DNA of 64,000 nucleotides from Burkholderia sp. BCC0506 (GCF_902833145.1 NZ_CADFEN010000003.1:1-64000); one strand, 5' to 3'; positions 1-9,622 are shown, numbered from the stretch's first letter. The notes: generated by a model from the letters alone, not told the origin. Translations and numbers: made by a program.

Positions 1-56
1 GTTCAGCATCGCTGACCAAGTTAACAGCTTGCCGCTTTGTTTACAACTCCAACCCT

Positions 57-96
57 AAAAACAAAAATGCCGTTCAGTTCTTAACTGAACGGCATT
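57..96 (-). terminator. intrinsic terminator of bamC
   Basis: A perfect 14-bp inverted repeat (66-79 pairing with 83-96, 3-nt loop) is followed on the minus strand by a T-rich tract (65 down to 57, interrupted by one G). It lies about 40 bp past the bamC stop codon, so it should end the bamC transcript. Confidence 0.85.
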
Positions 97-138
97 ACGC
101 CGAATGGCGGGCTTTTCACGGTGCGGGAAACGCCGGGA

Positions 139-1347
139 TCAGCGAAGCTGATTCACGAGCAACCCCATGATCTGGCGAGCCGGCGACGACGTATCGATCG
201 CGCCCGAATCGTCGACGACCGCGACGCGCGTCTGATCGGCCGTCAGCGCCTTCACGTTGACGCGATACTGCTTCGCCTGCTTTTCCTTCTTGCCGTGGAA
301 CAGCTGGCTCCAGAAGCCCTGCTCGGCCGCGCTCAGATCCTTCGGATCGACATAGCGCACGAAATACAGGCCCTTCGTGCGATCGCGATCGTCGACCGTG
401 AAGTTCGCACGATCGAGCGCGAGACCGACGTGCAGCCACGACCGGTCGTACGGCTCGCCGAGCGTGACTTCGGACGGCACGGACGCGTCAGCCGCGTCGT
501 TGCCTTGCGCCGACGTGCGCGACACGTTCTGCGCGGCGATCGCTGCGGCCGCCTTCGACGACGCGTCGGTATCGGCCTTCTTGTCCTTCGGTACCGTGTT
601 GTCCTTGATGTTCGCGATCGGCGGCTCGCCGTTCTTCGCGCGCTGCTCGTTCTGCGCGAGCACGGCCATCAGCCGCTTCAGGTATTCCGTCTCGAGCGCC
701 GGATCGTTCGGCTTCGGTTCCCACTTGCTCGAATCGTTGTTCGCGCCGGTGATCGCCTCGCGCATGCCCTTCTGGCTGATGAACACGTAAGTGCCGCCGT
801 TCGGCGCCGAATCGAGACGCGTGCGGTACTTGTTGCGCTCGGCCGTCACGTACGAATTGCCCATCGCCTTCGAGATCACGCTGCGGATCAGACCGTCGTT
901 GATCTGCGGATGGGTTTCGTTCCAGTCGGTTTCCATCACGCCCTTGTCGCGCTGGTCGACGACGAGCAGGAAGCCCTGCTCCTGCCAGAAACGGCGAACC
1001 TGCGGCCAGATCGCGGCCGGCTGCTTGCCGTCGATCACGAGCCAGCTTTCGGTGCCGTCGCGCTGGATATGCATGCCGGCCACGGCCGGCGCGACGGTGT
1101 CCAGCGCAGGCGCGGCCTGCTGGACCTGCTGGAGCGCGGACAGGGAAGTCGCGCCGCCCTGGGGCGGCAGCGAACGCTGATCGGCCGTCTCGTCGAGCAT
1201 GTTGGGCGGCACTGCGAGCGACGCTTCCTTCGATTTCGAATCGCTCTTGTAGTCCACTTTCGTGGGCGACGACGTACCGCAACCGGCGACGAGCGCACCG
1301 GTGGCGAGCACTGCAGCGAACCGCATGGTAAGACGAAGATCAGTCAT
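139..1347 (-). CDS. bamC: outer membrane protein assembly factor BamC (NlpB lipoprotein)
   Basis: Lipoprotein component of the beta-barrel assembly machinery, which folds proteins into the outer membrane; anchored to the periplasmic face of that membrane. The 402-residue protein opens with a signal peptide and lipobox LVAGC, lipid-modified Cys at about residue 23, then an unstructured linker and two helix-grip-like domains typical of the NlpB/BamC family (roughly residues 80-200 and 280-400). The ATG at 1347 was chosen over the upstream in-frame ATG at 1395 because GAGGA sits about 10 nt ahead of it and because the signal peptide then has a normal short n-region. The gene appears monocistronic: its own promoter lies upstream and a strong terminator follows. 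Confidence 0.88.
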   Translation of the reverse strand: MTDLRLTMRFAAVLATGALVAGCGTSSPTKVDYKSDSKSKEASLAVPPNMLDETADQRSLPPQGGATSLSALQQVQQAAPALDTVAPAVAGMHIQRDGTESWLVIDGKQPAAIWPQVRRFWQEQGFLLVVDQRDKGVMETDWNETHPQINDGLIRSVISKAMGNSYVTAERNKYRTRLDSAPNGGTYVFISQKGMREAITGANNDSSKWEPKPNDPALETEYLKRLMAVLAQNEQRAKNGEPPIANIKDNTVPKDKKADTDASSKAAAAIAAQNVSRTSAQGNDAADASVPSEVTLGEPYDRSWLHVGLALDRANFTVDDRDRTKGLYFVRYVDPKDLSAAEQGFWSQLFHGKKEKQAKQYRVNVKALTADQTRVAVVDDSGAIDTSSPARQIMGLLVNQLR

Positions 1348-1401
1348 GTTCGGGGAATCCTCTTCCGCTAAATCACGGCGCTTTCCGTGGATCAACCTTG
1401 C

Positions 1402-1431
1402 ATTTTACCGGGGCCGCGCTGCGATGTGCAA
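1402..1431 (-). promoter_or_regulatory. putative sigma-70 promoter of bamC
   Basis: On the minus strand TTGCAC (1431-1426) and TAAAAT (1407-1402) are separated by 18 bp. Transcription would begin near 1395, giving a leader of about 50 nt before the bamC start. Confidence 0.55.
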
Positions 1432-1445
1432 AAAAGCGACGGCCA

Positions 1446-1482
1446 AGAAAAAACCCGCGTCAGCCTGAGCTGACGCGGGTTC
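1446..1482 (-). terminator. intrinsic terminator of tRNA-Pro
   Basis: A 12-bp inverted repeat (1452-1463 with 1470-1481, 6-nt loop) followed on the minus strand by TTTTC, just past the 3' end of the tRNA gene. Confidence 0.8.
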
Positions 1483-1488
1483 TTTGTC

Positions 1489-1565
<77 letters not shown>

Positions 1566-1575
1566 AAAGAAAAAA

Positions 1576-1604
1576 ATTATAACAGACAGTTTGCCGATTT
1601 AGAA
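1576..1604 (-). promoter_or_regulatory. putative promoter of tRNA-Pro
   Basis: A perfect TATAAT (1581-1576, minus strand) is preceded at 17 bp by the weak hexamer TTCTAA (1604-1599). The predicted start lies a few bases ahead of the tRNA 5' end. Confidence 0.6.
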
Positions 1605-1696
1605 CGGGTCGCATGCATTTTGTGAACGTTCCCGTGAAATTTTCTGGCGCGCGGGCGCCGATGCAGGCAATCTGCGGCACCGATCCCGCGACGCCG

Positions 1697-2410
1697 TCAT
1701 CGCTTGCGCGCGACGCAGATGACCGTCAGGCCGGCCACGCGATTGAAGCGAAACATCGGCAGCTCGATACGACAGATCGTCTTGAGCAAACCGTTGACGA
1801 ACGGATGATGACGGCGCAATTGCGACTGAGGCTCACGTGGATGCGAACGCACTCGCTCGCCCAGCCGCAATGCGGCCGCGAGCGGAAACGTGAGGCCGAA
1901 ATAATAGGCGCCGTGTTCGACGTCGAGCCCCGCACGCCGGACCACGTCCTCGAGGCCGCCGAGCGTGTACCTGCGCTTGTGCTCGAGGAAGTCGTCGTGG
2001 CCGCTCCACAGGAACTGGAACGCGGGAACGGTGATCAGGAACCGGCTGCCTGCAGGCGCGCCCTTCACGTACTGCGCCAGCAGGCCGACGTCGTCGTCGA
2101 CATGCTCGAGCACGTCCATCAGCAACACGAGATCGGCGTCGAATCGATCGACGGCGCGCCGAAAGTGAATCGGCTTGCCGGCCGCCTCGCCGTCGCTGTC
2201 GTCGGCATAGCTCGTATCGACGCACCAGGCTTCCGTCGCCCGCGTGCGCTCGAGCAGATGCTTCGAGAAAAAACCGGAGCCCGCCCCGACGTCGAGTATC
2301 CGGTTCGCGTCCGACGCGCCCAGGAACCGGCGGATCGCGTTCGCCTTCGACGCGTAGTACCAGTGTTGGCCTACCCCCGCACCGAGTACGTCGACTTCCT
2401 TCAGGTCCAT
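1697..2410 (-). CDS. class I SAM-dependent methyltransferase
   Basis: A 237-residue soluble methyltransferase. Motif I of the Rossmann fold, DVGAGSG, is at about residues 40-46 and binds S-adenosylmethionine. The segment LLMDVLEHVDDD near residue 95 fits motif II of the UbiE/COQ5-like (Methyltransf_11/23) group. The substrate cannot be read from the sequence; relatives act on sugars, lipids or small molecules. The ATG at 2410 was taken as the start: the longer open frame to 2653 has a low-complexity, non-conserved look, while GGGAAG precedes 2410 at a normal distance. No obvious operon partner: tRNA-Pro lies downstream and a 393-bp gap upstream. Confidence 0.75.
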   Translation of the reverse strand: MDLKEVDVLGAGVGQHWYYASKANAIRRFLGASDANRILDVGAGSGFFSKHLLERTRATEAWCVDTSYADDSDGEAAGKPIHFRRAVDRFDADLVLLMDVLEHVDDDVGLLAQYVKGAPAGSRFLITVPAFQFLWSGHDDFLEHKRRYTLGGLEDVVRRAGLDVEHGAYYFGLTFPLAAALRLGERVRSHPREPQSQLRRHHPFVNGLLKTICRIELPMFRFNRVAGLTVICVARKR

Positions 2411-2803
2411 GGCGCTTCCCCGTGATGGCTGCCGTGTTGTGAAATCGAATCCGCCATTGATGCCGATCTTACCTCGCCGCCATCGCCGATCGTATCCGTC
2501 GATGCCCGGGGCCGCGCCGCTCCGGCGTCGGGTGAAACCCGCGCCGGTCAAGGCCGACCATCGGTTTTCAGGGGCGCCCCGAAAGACGTCGACCGACGGT
2601 CCGCGCAAACCAAACGACCGTTTGATCCGCCCGCCCATCCACCGCGAATCCATTGTCCGGCAGCCCGCCGGCGCACCGCGTCCGGGCGCCCGCTGTTTGG
2701 TAACGCCGCTCTAGCGCGCTATGACACACTGCACGGCATCGACGCTCGCGCCCGTGCAGCGACGCGCGCCGCCGTCGATCAAGACAAGACATGGAGACAG
2801 ACG
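2411..2803. other. intergenic region between methyltransferase and lipoprotein genes
   Basis: This 393-bp gap separates divergent genes. I see no convincing gene in it. It must hold the promoters of both; the best plus-strand candidate is at 2697-2725. Confidence 0.6.
2697..2725 (+). promoter_or_regulatory. possible promoter of the duplicated-domain lipoprotein gene
   Basis: TTGGTA (2697-2702) and TATGAC (2720-2725) are 17 bp apart, about 75 bp ahead of the start codon. Both hexamers match the sigma-70 consensus at four of six positions. Confidence 0.35.
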
Positions 2804-5014
2804 ATGCGGAATGCGGTCCGGCGCGGCCATCGCTCGCCTTTGGCAATTTTCGACTGGTGTTCCGGCCTGCGACGCACGGCCGCGTCGGGGTCGCACTCGA
2901 CATCCCGCTTATTCGGCTGCGGCGCGCTGGCGCTCGCCTTGCTCTGCGCCGGCTGCGCGGAATCGGCAGCCCAGCGCGACGGCGGCACGTCCATCGCCTC
3001 GACGAAGATCGAACGCATCAAGGCCGCGCAGCTCGCGCGCGAGCAGCAGATCGCCCGTACCGTGCCGTCGCTCGCATCGATCAGCCTCACGCAGCCGCGC
3101 CCGTTCACGCTGCGCGACTCGGGCCAGAACGGCGCGATGACGTTCCTGCGGGACGTCGATTTCCGCGTCGTCAACAATCTCGGCTTCTTCATCCATCAGC
3201 TGTCGGCCACGCTCGTGCCCACGCAGGCCGGCGCGCCGATCGTATTCGACGATCCGACGAGCTTCGAGATCGACGTGCACGAAGGCACGGTCACGCTCGA
3301 CAACGCGAAGCTGACCGCCCTCTTCAACACCTACATCTTCGGCTATCGCAATGCGCCGCTGCGCAAGCTCGCGGTATCGGCCGGCGACGGCGTGATCCAT
3401 CTGCAAGGCGAGATGCAGCGCGACGGCTGGGTGCCGTTCTCGCTCACCGGCACGCTCGCGATCCGCGACGGCAGCCAGCTCGTGTTCCACCCGACCGGCG
3501 TACGCGTGTCGGGTATCGACGCACAGCCGGTGATGCGCGCGGCCAACGTGAAAATGGCCGACCTGCTGAAGGTGCAGACACCGATCGCGCAACTCGCCGG
3601 CGACGATCTCGTGATGGCGGTCGACAAGCTGATGCCGCCGCCGCGCCTGAAGCTCACGATCACCGCCGTGCGCGTGACGCCGGCGGGCCTCGACCTGAAG
3701 CTCGACGACGGCACGCATGCCGGCTTCGCGATGCCCGCGAACGCACCGCAGCAGGCGATGGTCATCCGCGGCGGCGACGTGAAGTTCATGCGCTCGATGC
3801 CGATGAATGCGGACATCCTGATCGGCCCGCTCGACGCATCGAAGCGCGACCAGGCGTTCGTGTTCGACCTGTATCACTATCGCGACCAGGTGTCGGCCGG
3901 CTACTTCAACTTCGACGAAAGCGGCGCGATGACGATCCGGATGCCTTCGTATGCGGGCCCGGCCAGCGGCGCGCTGCTGGGCAACGCGGCGGCGCGCCTG
4001 AACGACAGCTTCCTCGCCGCGCAGCAAAGTGCGCTGCGCGACGTGCGCCAACACTGGGAAGCCTACGCGCTCGCGGCGGACGCCGTGCGGCCCGGCATGC
4101 AGAAGGTCGCGATACGCCGCACGTCGACGACGCCATTCAACGAACGGCACGTGTCGAACCGCAACCCGACGATCCACCTGCGCAACGTCGACTTCAACCT
4201 GTCCGGCGACATCGGCTTTCATGTCGACGATCTCGACGTGGAACTCGTGTCGAAGCGCCCGGGCGAACCCGTCGATCTCGATGACCCGAACCAGTACGAC
4301 ATCCACATTCTCGGCGGCACGGTCGTCGAGTCGTGGAAGGCGATGTCGGCGCTGTTCAACAATTACCTGCTCGACTATTCGCCGCGTTCGCTGAACGATC
4401 TGCAACTGAGCGCGGACGGGCAGAACCTGCGCGTCCAGGGCGGCATCAAGCTGTGGAACCACGTACCGGGCGTCTGGCTGCCGACCGACATGAACGGCAC
4501 GCTGACGGTACTCGACGACCGCCATCTCGCCTTCAGGCCATCGCAGGTGTCGGTGCTCGGCATCCCGCAGGCGACGCTGCTGCGCTCGCTCGGCATCGAG
4601 CTCGCGTCGTTGACGCCGTTGCGGCGGCGCGGCGCGGAACTGCGCGGCGACACGCTCGTGCTCGACCAGTACACCGTCTTCCCGCCGCCCCTGCTGAACG
4701 GCAAGCTCGGCCAGGCGACGGTCGAGCGCGACGGGTTGCGCCTCACGTTCCGGCGCGTAGCGAGCGCGCCCGCGCCGAAGCGCCCGCAGATCGATGCGCC
4801 GAGCTACATGTGGATGGAAGGCGGCGACATGAAGATGTTCAACGTGCTCGAACTGAACGTGCGCGCGCTGATCCGGAATTCGGCCGAGGCCGGCCCGATG
4901 CGGTTCGACCTGTACGGGTATCGCGATCAGGTCGCCCAAGGCTCGGTGCGGATGCTGCCGGACGGCACGCTGGTCGTCGACATGGGGCAGAAGAATCCGC
5001 TCGCGTCGCGCTGA
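2804..5014 (+). CDS. predicted lipoprotein with two tandem copies of an unknown domain
   Basis: Not a family I can name. The 736-residue product has a long positively charged n-region, a hydrophobic stretch and lipobox LCAGC with Cys at about residue 51, so it is probably a lipoprotein. The mature part is an internal duplication: residues about 109-395 and 454-735 align along their length. Shared blocks include FLRDVDF against HLRNVDF, GFFIHQL against GFHVDDL, FEIDVHEGTV against YDIHILGGTV, PPPRLKLTITAV against PPPLLNGKLGQA, and FDLYHYRDQV against FDLYGYRDQV. Alternating hydrophobic beta-strand-like segments suggest a lipid- or glycan-binding beta fold, but that is inference. A good SD (GGAG, 7-nt spacer) supports the ATG at 2804. 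A weak hairpin follows the stop. It appears to be transcribed alone. Confidence 0.7.
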   Translation: MRNAVRRGHRSPLAIFDWCSGLRRTAASGSHSTSRLFGCGALALALLCAGCAESAAQRDGGTSIASTKIERIKAAQLAREQQIARTVPSLASISLTQPRPFTLRDSGQNGAMTFLRDVDFRVVNNLGFFIHQLSATLVPTQAGAPIVFDDPTSFEIDVHEGTVTLDNAKLTALFNTYIFGYRNAPLRKLAVSAGDGVIHLQGEMQRDGWVPFSLTGTLAIRDGSQLVFHPTGVRVSGIDAQPVMRAANVKMADLLKVQTPIAQLAGDDLVMAVDKLMPPPRLKLTITAVRVTPAGLDLKLDDGTHAGFAMPANAPQQAMVIRGGDVKFMRSMPMNADILIGPLDASKRDQAFVFDLYHYRDQVSAGYFNFDESGAMTIRMPSYAGPASGALLGNAAARLNDSFLAAQQSALRDVRQHWEAYALAADAVRPGMQKVAIRRTSTTPFNERHVSNRNPTIHLRNVDFNLSGDIGFHVDDLDVELVSKRPGEPVDLDDPNQYDIHILGGTVVESWKAMSALFNNYLLDYSPRSLNDLQLSADGQNLRVQGGIKLWNHVPGVWLPTDMNGTLTVLDDRHLAFRPSQVSVLGIPQATLLRSLGIELASLTPLRRRGAELRGDTLVLDQYTVFPPPLLNGKLGQATVERDGLRLTFRRVASAPAPKRPQIDAPSYMWMEGGDMKMFNVLELNVRALIRNSAEAGPMRFDLYGYRDQVAQGSVRMLPDGTLVVDMGQKNPLASR

Positions 5015-5034
5015 TCCCCACGCGCGACCCGCAT

Positions 5035-5070
5035 GAAAAAAGCCCGGTGGCGGGTCGCCAACCGGGCTTT
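5035..5070 (-). terminator. terminator between lipoprotein gene and merR, strongest on the minus strand
   Basis: The inverted repeat AAAGCCCGGT/ACCGGGCTTT with an inner GGCG/CGCC stem spans 5039-5070. On the minus strand it is followed by six T residues, so it should end the merR/ihfA transcript; it may also act weakly on the plus strand (TTT). Confidence 0.75.
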
Positions 5071-5094
5071 CCATGCAGCCTGCGCGCCGTGCGC

Positions 5095-5508
5095 TCAGTC
5101 GCGTTTCAGTCCGTCGAGCACGTCCAGCAACGCCTGTCGCAACGCGATGACGTCGACGCTTGCGCCCGGCTTGACCGCCCCGCGCGCATCGGCGGGCTGC
5201 GCGCCGGATTCGACCGGCTCCGCCGCGGCCCGCTCGCTGCCCGGCGAATCGAGCCGGTTGCGCGCGCCGTTGATCGTGAAGCCCTGCTCGTACAGCAACT
5301 CGCGAATTCGCCGGATCAGCAGCACTTCGTGATGCTGGTAGTACCGTCGGTTGCCGCGCCGCTTCACCGGCCGCAGCTGCGTGAATTCCTGTTCCCAGTA
5401 ACGCAGCACATGTGGTTTGACCCCGCACAGTTCGCTGACTTCGCCGATCGTGAAGTAGCGCTTCGCGGGAATCGGAGGCAAGACGACTTTCTCAACCGTG
5501 GTGGTCAT
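5095..5508 (-). CDS. MerR-family transcriptional regulator downstream of ihfA
   Basis: A 137-residue DNA-binding protein. The winged helix-turn-helix of the MerR family lies at about residues 17-85 (YFTIGEVSELCGVKPHVLR, then RRGNRRYYQ in the wing). The remaining C-terminal part is short and lacks the Cys or His residues of metal-responsive MerR proteins, so the effector is unknown. It follows ihfA on the same strand after about 58 bp, an arrangement recurrent in betaproteobacteria, and probably shares its transcript, which ends at the hairpin at 5035-5070. Confidence 0.85.
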   Translation of the reverse strand: MTTTVEKVVLPPIPAKRYFTIGEVSELCGVKPHVLRYWEQEFTQLRPVKRRGNRRYYQHHEVLLIRRIRELLYEQGFTINGARNRLDSPGSERAAAEPVESGAQPADARGAVKPGASVDVIALRQALLDVLDGLKRD

Positions 5509-5566
5509 CGTCGGTTAACCGTCGGTAAAGGGTGCGCGGCGGCCGCGCGGGGCGTAGGCGCGCGTA

Positions 5567-5962
5567 TTACTCCGCGCCGTTTTCGACCAGCGCCTTCAGC
5601 TTCTGGCTCGCGTGGAAGGTTACCACCCGGCGGGCCGCGATCGGAATCGCCTCGCCCGTCTTCGGATTGCGGCCCGGACGCTGCGGCTTGTCGCGCAGCT
5701 GGAAATTGCCGAACCCCGACAGCTTGACGCTTTCGCCGTTTTCGAGCGCGTCGCGGATCACTTCGAAAAACGCCTCGACCATGTCCTTCGCTTCACGCTT
5801 GTTCAGCCCGACGCTGTCGAACAGCAGCTCCGCCAGTTCCGCCTTCGTCAGCGTCGGCGTCTCGGTGGACGCCGGCGCCGAAGCGTCGCGGTTCATCGCG
5901 CTGCGTTGCGCCGTCAGGAGGGCTTCGAATTCACTCGAGGTCATGTCGTTCATATCTGCCAT
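5567..5962 (-). CDS. ihfA: integration host factor subunit alpha
   Basis: Alpha subunit of the IHF heterodimer, a sequence-specific DNA-bending protein acting in replication, recombination and transcription. Residues about 37-131 form the DNABII fold: [22 protein letters not shown], the conserved KLSGFGNF block, and [10 protein letters not shown] in the beta-ribbon arm with the DNA-intercalating proline. It is preceded by about 36 residues rich in Ser, Ala and Thr that enterobacterial IhfA lacks. ATG codons at 5962, 5953 and 5944 are all possible starts and none has a strong SD; the longest is given. It lies downstream of pheT beyond an intrinsic terminator. Confidence 0.92.
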   Translation of the reverse strand: MADMNDMTSSEFEALLTAQRSAMNRDASAPASTETPTLTKAELAELLFDSVGLNKREAKDMVEAFFEVIRDALENGESVKLSGFGNFQLRDKPQRPGRNPKTGEAIPIAARRVVTFHASQKLKALVENGAE

Positions 5963-5991
5963 ACAGCGCGTTGAATCAAAACTTACGATGG

Positions 5992-6018
5992 AAAAAAGCC
6001 GCCCGCGAACGGGCGGGC
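5992..6018 (-). terminator. terminator between pheT and ihfA
   Basis: On the minus strand a GC-rich stem (6018-6010 with 6005-5998, one bulged G) closes a TTCG tetraloop and is followed by six T residues. It starts 8 nt past the pheT stop codon, so ihfA is expressed by read-through or from its own promoter. Confidence 0.8.
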
Positions 6019-6025
6019 CCTCTCC

Positions 6026-8455
6026 TTAGCCGCGCAGGCGCGCACCGGTACGAGCCATCCGCTCGACCAGCGTCTGGATCGCCAGGTCGACGACCTCGTC
6101 CTGCAGCGTGCCTGCCGCGTCCTGCAGCGTCACGCGGAAGGCAAGGCTCTTCTCGTTCGCGGCAAGACCACCGGAAGTATTTGATTTTGCACGAAATTCG
6201 TCGAAGAGTACAACCTTCTGAACGAATCGGCAGGCGTCTTCCGCAAGCGCCTTCTTCATTTCGTCGAAAAGTGCCTGAACCTCGACCGCCTGATCGACGA
6301 CAACGGCGATATCGCGACGGACCGGCGGGAATTTCGACACGTCGGTCGGCGCGGGCAGCGCCCGTGCGATCAGCGCATCCGCGTCGATTTCGAACATCAC
6401 CGGCGCGTGCGGCAGCTCGTACTTCTGCATCAGGCGCGGATGCAGTTCGCCGATCCAGCCGACCGCGCGGCCGTCGACTTCGATGCGTGCGCTGCGGCCC
6501 GGATGAAGGGCCGGATGCTCGGCCTTCACGAAACGTGCAACCGCCGGCGCGAGCAGCGCCTCGAGATCGCCCTTCACGTCGAAGAAATCGACCGCGCGGG
6601 TCGCCACGCCCCACTGCTCGTCGACTGCCGGACCGTACGCGAGCGCGCCGACGCGCTTCGGCTGCGCATGACCTTCGACCGCCAGCTCGCCGGCCTTCAC
6701 CGACGGATCGGCGACGAACACGCGCCCCGATTCGAACACGCGCACGCGATCGGCGCGGCGGTTCAGGTTGTGGCGCAGCACGGCGATCAGGCTGCCGAAC
6801 AGCGTCGTACGCATCACCGAAAGCTGGCTCGCGATCGGGTTCAGCAGACGGATCGGGTTGTCGTTGCCCGCGAAATCGCGCTCCCACTCCGCATCGACGA
6901 AGCTGAAGTTGACGGTTTCCGCGTAGTCGCGCGCCGCAAGCGCGTGACGGATGTCGTGGATCGAACGCCGCGTCTCGTGGGTCGCGCGCATCTCGCTCGT
7001 CGCGACCGGCGGCCGCGCCGGAATCTTCTCGAAGCCGTAGATGCGCGCCACTTCCTCGATCAGGTCTTCCTCGATCTCGATGTCGAAGCGATGCGACGGC
7101 GGCGTGACGAGGAACGCGTCCTCCTCACGTTCGAACGTCAGGCCGAGGCGCGTGAAGATATCCGCGATGGCGTCGGCGTCGATCTTCACGCCGATGATGC
7201 GGTTCGCGCGCGACACGCGCATCTTCACCGGCGCGCGCTGCGGCAGGTTCACCGCCTGATCGTCGACCGGGCCGGCCTTGCCGCCGCAGATCTCGAGGAT
7301 CAGTTGCGTGATGCGCTCGACGTGCTCGACGGTCGTCGCGTAATCGACGCCGCGCTCGAAGCGATGGGCCGCATCGGTCGAGAAGTTGTACTTGCGCGCG
7401 CGGCCGCGGATGCTGTCCGGCCACCAGAACGCGGCTTCCAGGTAGATGTTGGTCGTATCGAGCGTGACGGCCGTGCTGTCGCCGCCCATGATGCCGGCCA
7501 GGCTTTCGACCTGACGGTCGTCCGCGATCACGCCGACCGTTTCGTCGAGTTCGACCGTGTTGCCGTTGAGCAGCTTCAGCGATTCGCCGCGCTTGCCCCA
7601 GCGCACTTCGATGCCGCCGTGGATCTTGTCGAGATCGAACACGTGCGACGGGCGGCCGAGTTCGAACATCACGTAATTCGAGATGTCGACGAGCGCGGAC
7701 ACGCTGCGCTGCCCCGAACGCTCGAGGCGCTCGACCATCCACTGCGGCGTCTTCGCACGCGCGTTCACGCCGCGGATCACGCGACCCGAGAAGCGGCCGC
7801 ACAGATCGGGCGCGGCAATGCGCACCGGCAGCGTTTCGTCGAGCTCGACGTTCACCGGGCGGATGTCGACCGGCGTCAGCGGCGCGCCGGTGATCGCGGC
7901 CGTCTCGCGCGCGATACCGAACACCGACAGGCAGTCGGCCTTGTTCGGCGTCAGCTTGATTTCGAAGATCGTGTCGTCGAGATTGAGGGTTTCGCGGATG
8001 TCCTGGCCGACCGGCGTGTCTTCCGGCAGGATCAGCAGCCCGCTGTGATCCTCGGACAACTTCAGCTCGCGCGCCGAGCACAGCATCCCCTGGCTCTCCA
8101 CGCCGCGCAGCTTCGACAGCTTGATCGCGAACGGCTTGCCGCCCTCTTCCGCCGGCGGCAGTTCCGCGCCGACCAGCGCGACGGGCACCTTGATGCCGGG
8201 CGCCACGTTCGGCGCGCCGCAGACGATGTTCAGCGTCGCGCCGGTGCCGGCGTCGACCTGGCAGACATTGAGCTTGTCCGCATCCGGATGCTTGACGACT
8301 TCGAGCACGCGGCCCACGACGATCTTCGACGTCGGCGGCGCAGCCTTGCTCAGCGATTCGACTTCGAGCCCCGCCATCGTCAGCGCGTGCGACAGCTCGT
8401 CGGTCGTCAGCTGCGGGTCGACAAAGGTTCTCAACCAGGATTCAGGGAATTGCAT
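6026..8455 (-). CDS. pheT: phenylalanine--tRNA ligase beta subunit
   Basis: Beta chain of the cytoplasmic alpha2-beta2 phenylalanyl-tRNA synthetase, responsible for tRNA binding and for editing of tRNA-Phe mischarged with Tyr. The 809-residue length is normal for the bacterial subunit. Domains in order: N-terminal EMAP/OB-like tRNA-binding domain (about residues 39-150, VCGAPNV), B3/B4 editing domain (about 210-380), B5 helix-turn-helix-like domain (about 400-475), a degenerate synthetase core, and the C-terminal anticodon-binding FDX-ACB domain ([14 protein letters not shown] onward). It follows pheS after 97 bp and is followed by a terminator and ihfA. Confidence 0.97.
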   Translation of the reverse strand: MQFPESWLRTFVDPQLTTDELSHALTMAGLEVESLSKAAPPTSKIVVGRVLEVVKHPDADKLNVCQVDAGTGATLNIVCGAPNVAPGIKVPVALVGAELPPAEEGGKPFAIKLSKLRGVESQGMLCSARELKLSEDHSGLLILPEDTPVGQDIRETLNLDDTIFEIKLTPNKADCLSVFGIARETAAITGAPLTPVDIRPVNVELDETLPVRIAAPDLCGRFSGRVIRGVNARAKTPQWMVERLERSGQRSVSALVDISNYVMFELGRPSHVFDLDKIHGGIEVRWGKRGESLKLLNGNTVELDETVGVIADDRQVESLAGIMGGDSTAVTLDTTNIYLEAAFWWPDSIRGRARKYNFSTDAAHRFERGVDYATTVEHVERITQLILEICGGKAGPVDDQAVNLPQRAPVKMRVSRANRIIGVKIDADAIADIFTRLGLTFEREEDAFLVTPPSHRFDIEIEEDLIEEVARIYGFEKIPARPPVATSEMRATHETRRSIHDIRHALAARDYAETVNFSFVDAEWERDFAGNDNPIRLLNPIASQLSVMRTTLFGSLIAVLRHNLNRRADRVRVFESGRVFVADPSVKAGELAVEGHAQPKRVGALAYGPAVDEQWGVATRAVDFFDVKGDLEALLAPAVARFVKAEHPALHPGRSARIEVDGRAVGWIGELHPRLMQKYELPHAPVMFEIDADALIARALPAPTDVSKFPPVRRDIAVVVDQAVEVQALFDEMKKALAEDACRFVQKVVLFDEFRAKSNTSGGLAANEKSLAFRVTLQDAAGTLQDEVVDLAIQTLVERMARTGARLRG

Positions 8456-8552
8456 GGATGTCTACGTTCGAAACGGGTTAGATCGACGCCCGGGCTCCGT
8501 CGGAAGCGTCCGTCGGGGCGTGCGCGGGCACAGGTCGGCGCGGCGAGCGGCG

Positions 8553-9566
8553 TTATGCGAACTGGCGCAGGAAACGCAGGTCGTTCTCGAAGAACAGCCG
8601 GAGATCCTGGACGCCGTAGCGCAGCATCGTCAGGCGCTCGAGGCCGCTGCCGAACGCGAAACCGATGTAGCGCTCGGGGTCGAGGCCCATGTTGCGGATC
8701 ACGGTCGGATGCACCTGCCCCGAGCCGGAAATTTCGAGCCACTTGCCGGCGTTCTTGCCTTGCTCGAACATCATGTCGATCTCGGCCGACGGTTCCGTGA
8801 ACGGGAAATACGACGGACGGAAGCGCACGAGGATGTCGTCGCGCTCGAAGAATTTTTTCAGGAAGTCGGTATAGACGCCCTTGAGGTCGGCGAAGCTGAT
8901 GTTTTCGTCGATCCACAGCCCCTCGACCTGATTGAACATCGGCGAGTGCGTTGCATCGCTGTCGACGCGATACGTGCGACCCGGTGCGATCACCTTGATC
9001 GGCGGACGGTTCATGCGCGCATAACGCACCTGCATCGGGCTCGTGTGCGTGCGCAGCAGCAGCTGACGGCCGTCGGCATCCTTGCCTTCGACGTAGAAAG
9101 TGTCCTGCATCGAACGCGCCGGATGGTTCTCCGGGCTGTTCAGCGACGTGAAGTTGTACCAGTCCGTCTCGATTTCGGGGCCGTCGGCCACGTCGAAACC
9201 GATCGAGCCGAAAATCTGTTCGACGCGCTCCCACGTGCGCATCACGGGGTGCAGGCTGCCCGCACCGGCGCCGCGGCCCGGCAACGTCACGTCGATCGCT
9301 TCGGCGGTGAGGCGCTGGTTCAGCAGCGCGTCGGCCAGTGCCTGGCGACGGGCGGTGAGCGCGGCTTCAACCTGCTGCTTCGCGACGTTGATGCGCGCGC
9401 CTTCGGTCTTGCGTGCTTCGGGATCGAGCTTGCCGAGGCCCTTCAGCAACTCGGTCAGCGCACCCGATTTGCCGAGAAATCGTGCTTTCTCGTTTTCGAG
9501 CGTGGTGATGTCGGCAGCCTGTTCGAAGGACTGCTGCGCGTCGGCGACAATCTGGTCCAGATCCAT
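8553..9566 (-). CDS. pheS: phenylalanine--tRNA ligase alpha subunit
   Basis: Catalytic alpha chain that activates phenylalanine and charges tRNA-Phe. The 337-residue protein has the N-terminal coiled-coil arm (about 1-85) and the class II core with motif 2 ([12 protein letters not shown]) and motif 3 ([15 protein letters not shown]-like, written [17 protein letters not shown]). The phenylalanine pocket carries the usual FAFGSG block. The ATG at 9566 was preferred over in-frame ATGs up to 9620 because it gives the conserved MDLDQIV-type start; no strong SD is seen. The promoter-proximal side carries a rho-independent terminator (9623-9646), suggesting attenuation of pheST. Confidence 0.96.
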   Translation of the reverse strand: MDLDQIVADAQQSFEQAADITTLENEKARFLGKSGALTELLKGLGKLDPEARKTEGARINVAKQQVEAALTARRQALADALLNQRLTAEAIDVTLPGRGAGAGSLHPVMRTWERVEQIFGSIGFDVADGPEIETDWYNFTSLNSPENHPARSMQDTFYVEGKDADGRQLLLRTHTSPMQVRYARMNRPPIKVIAPGRTYRVDSDATHSPMFNQVEGLWIDENISFADLKGVYTDFLKKFFERDDILVRFRPSYFPFTEPSAEIDMMFEQGKNAGKWLEISGSGQVHPTVIRNMGLDPERYIGFAFGSGLERLTMLRYGVQDLRLFFENDLRFLRQFA

Positions 9567-9622
9567 AGATCCCATCATTTCCAACGTCATTCGGTCTTGG
9601 TGAGCAAAACTGCCCACCAAAC

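Noticed and set aside
121-1371. Long plus-strand open frame opposite bamC, and similar long Arg-rich frames opposite most genes
   Set aside because: They are antisense shadows typical of GC-rich DNA: Arg/Ala-rich, no recognisable domain, and opposite genes with clear family motifs.
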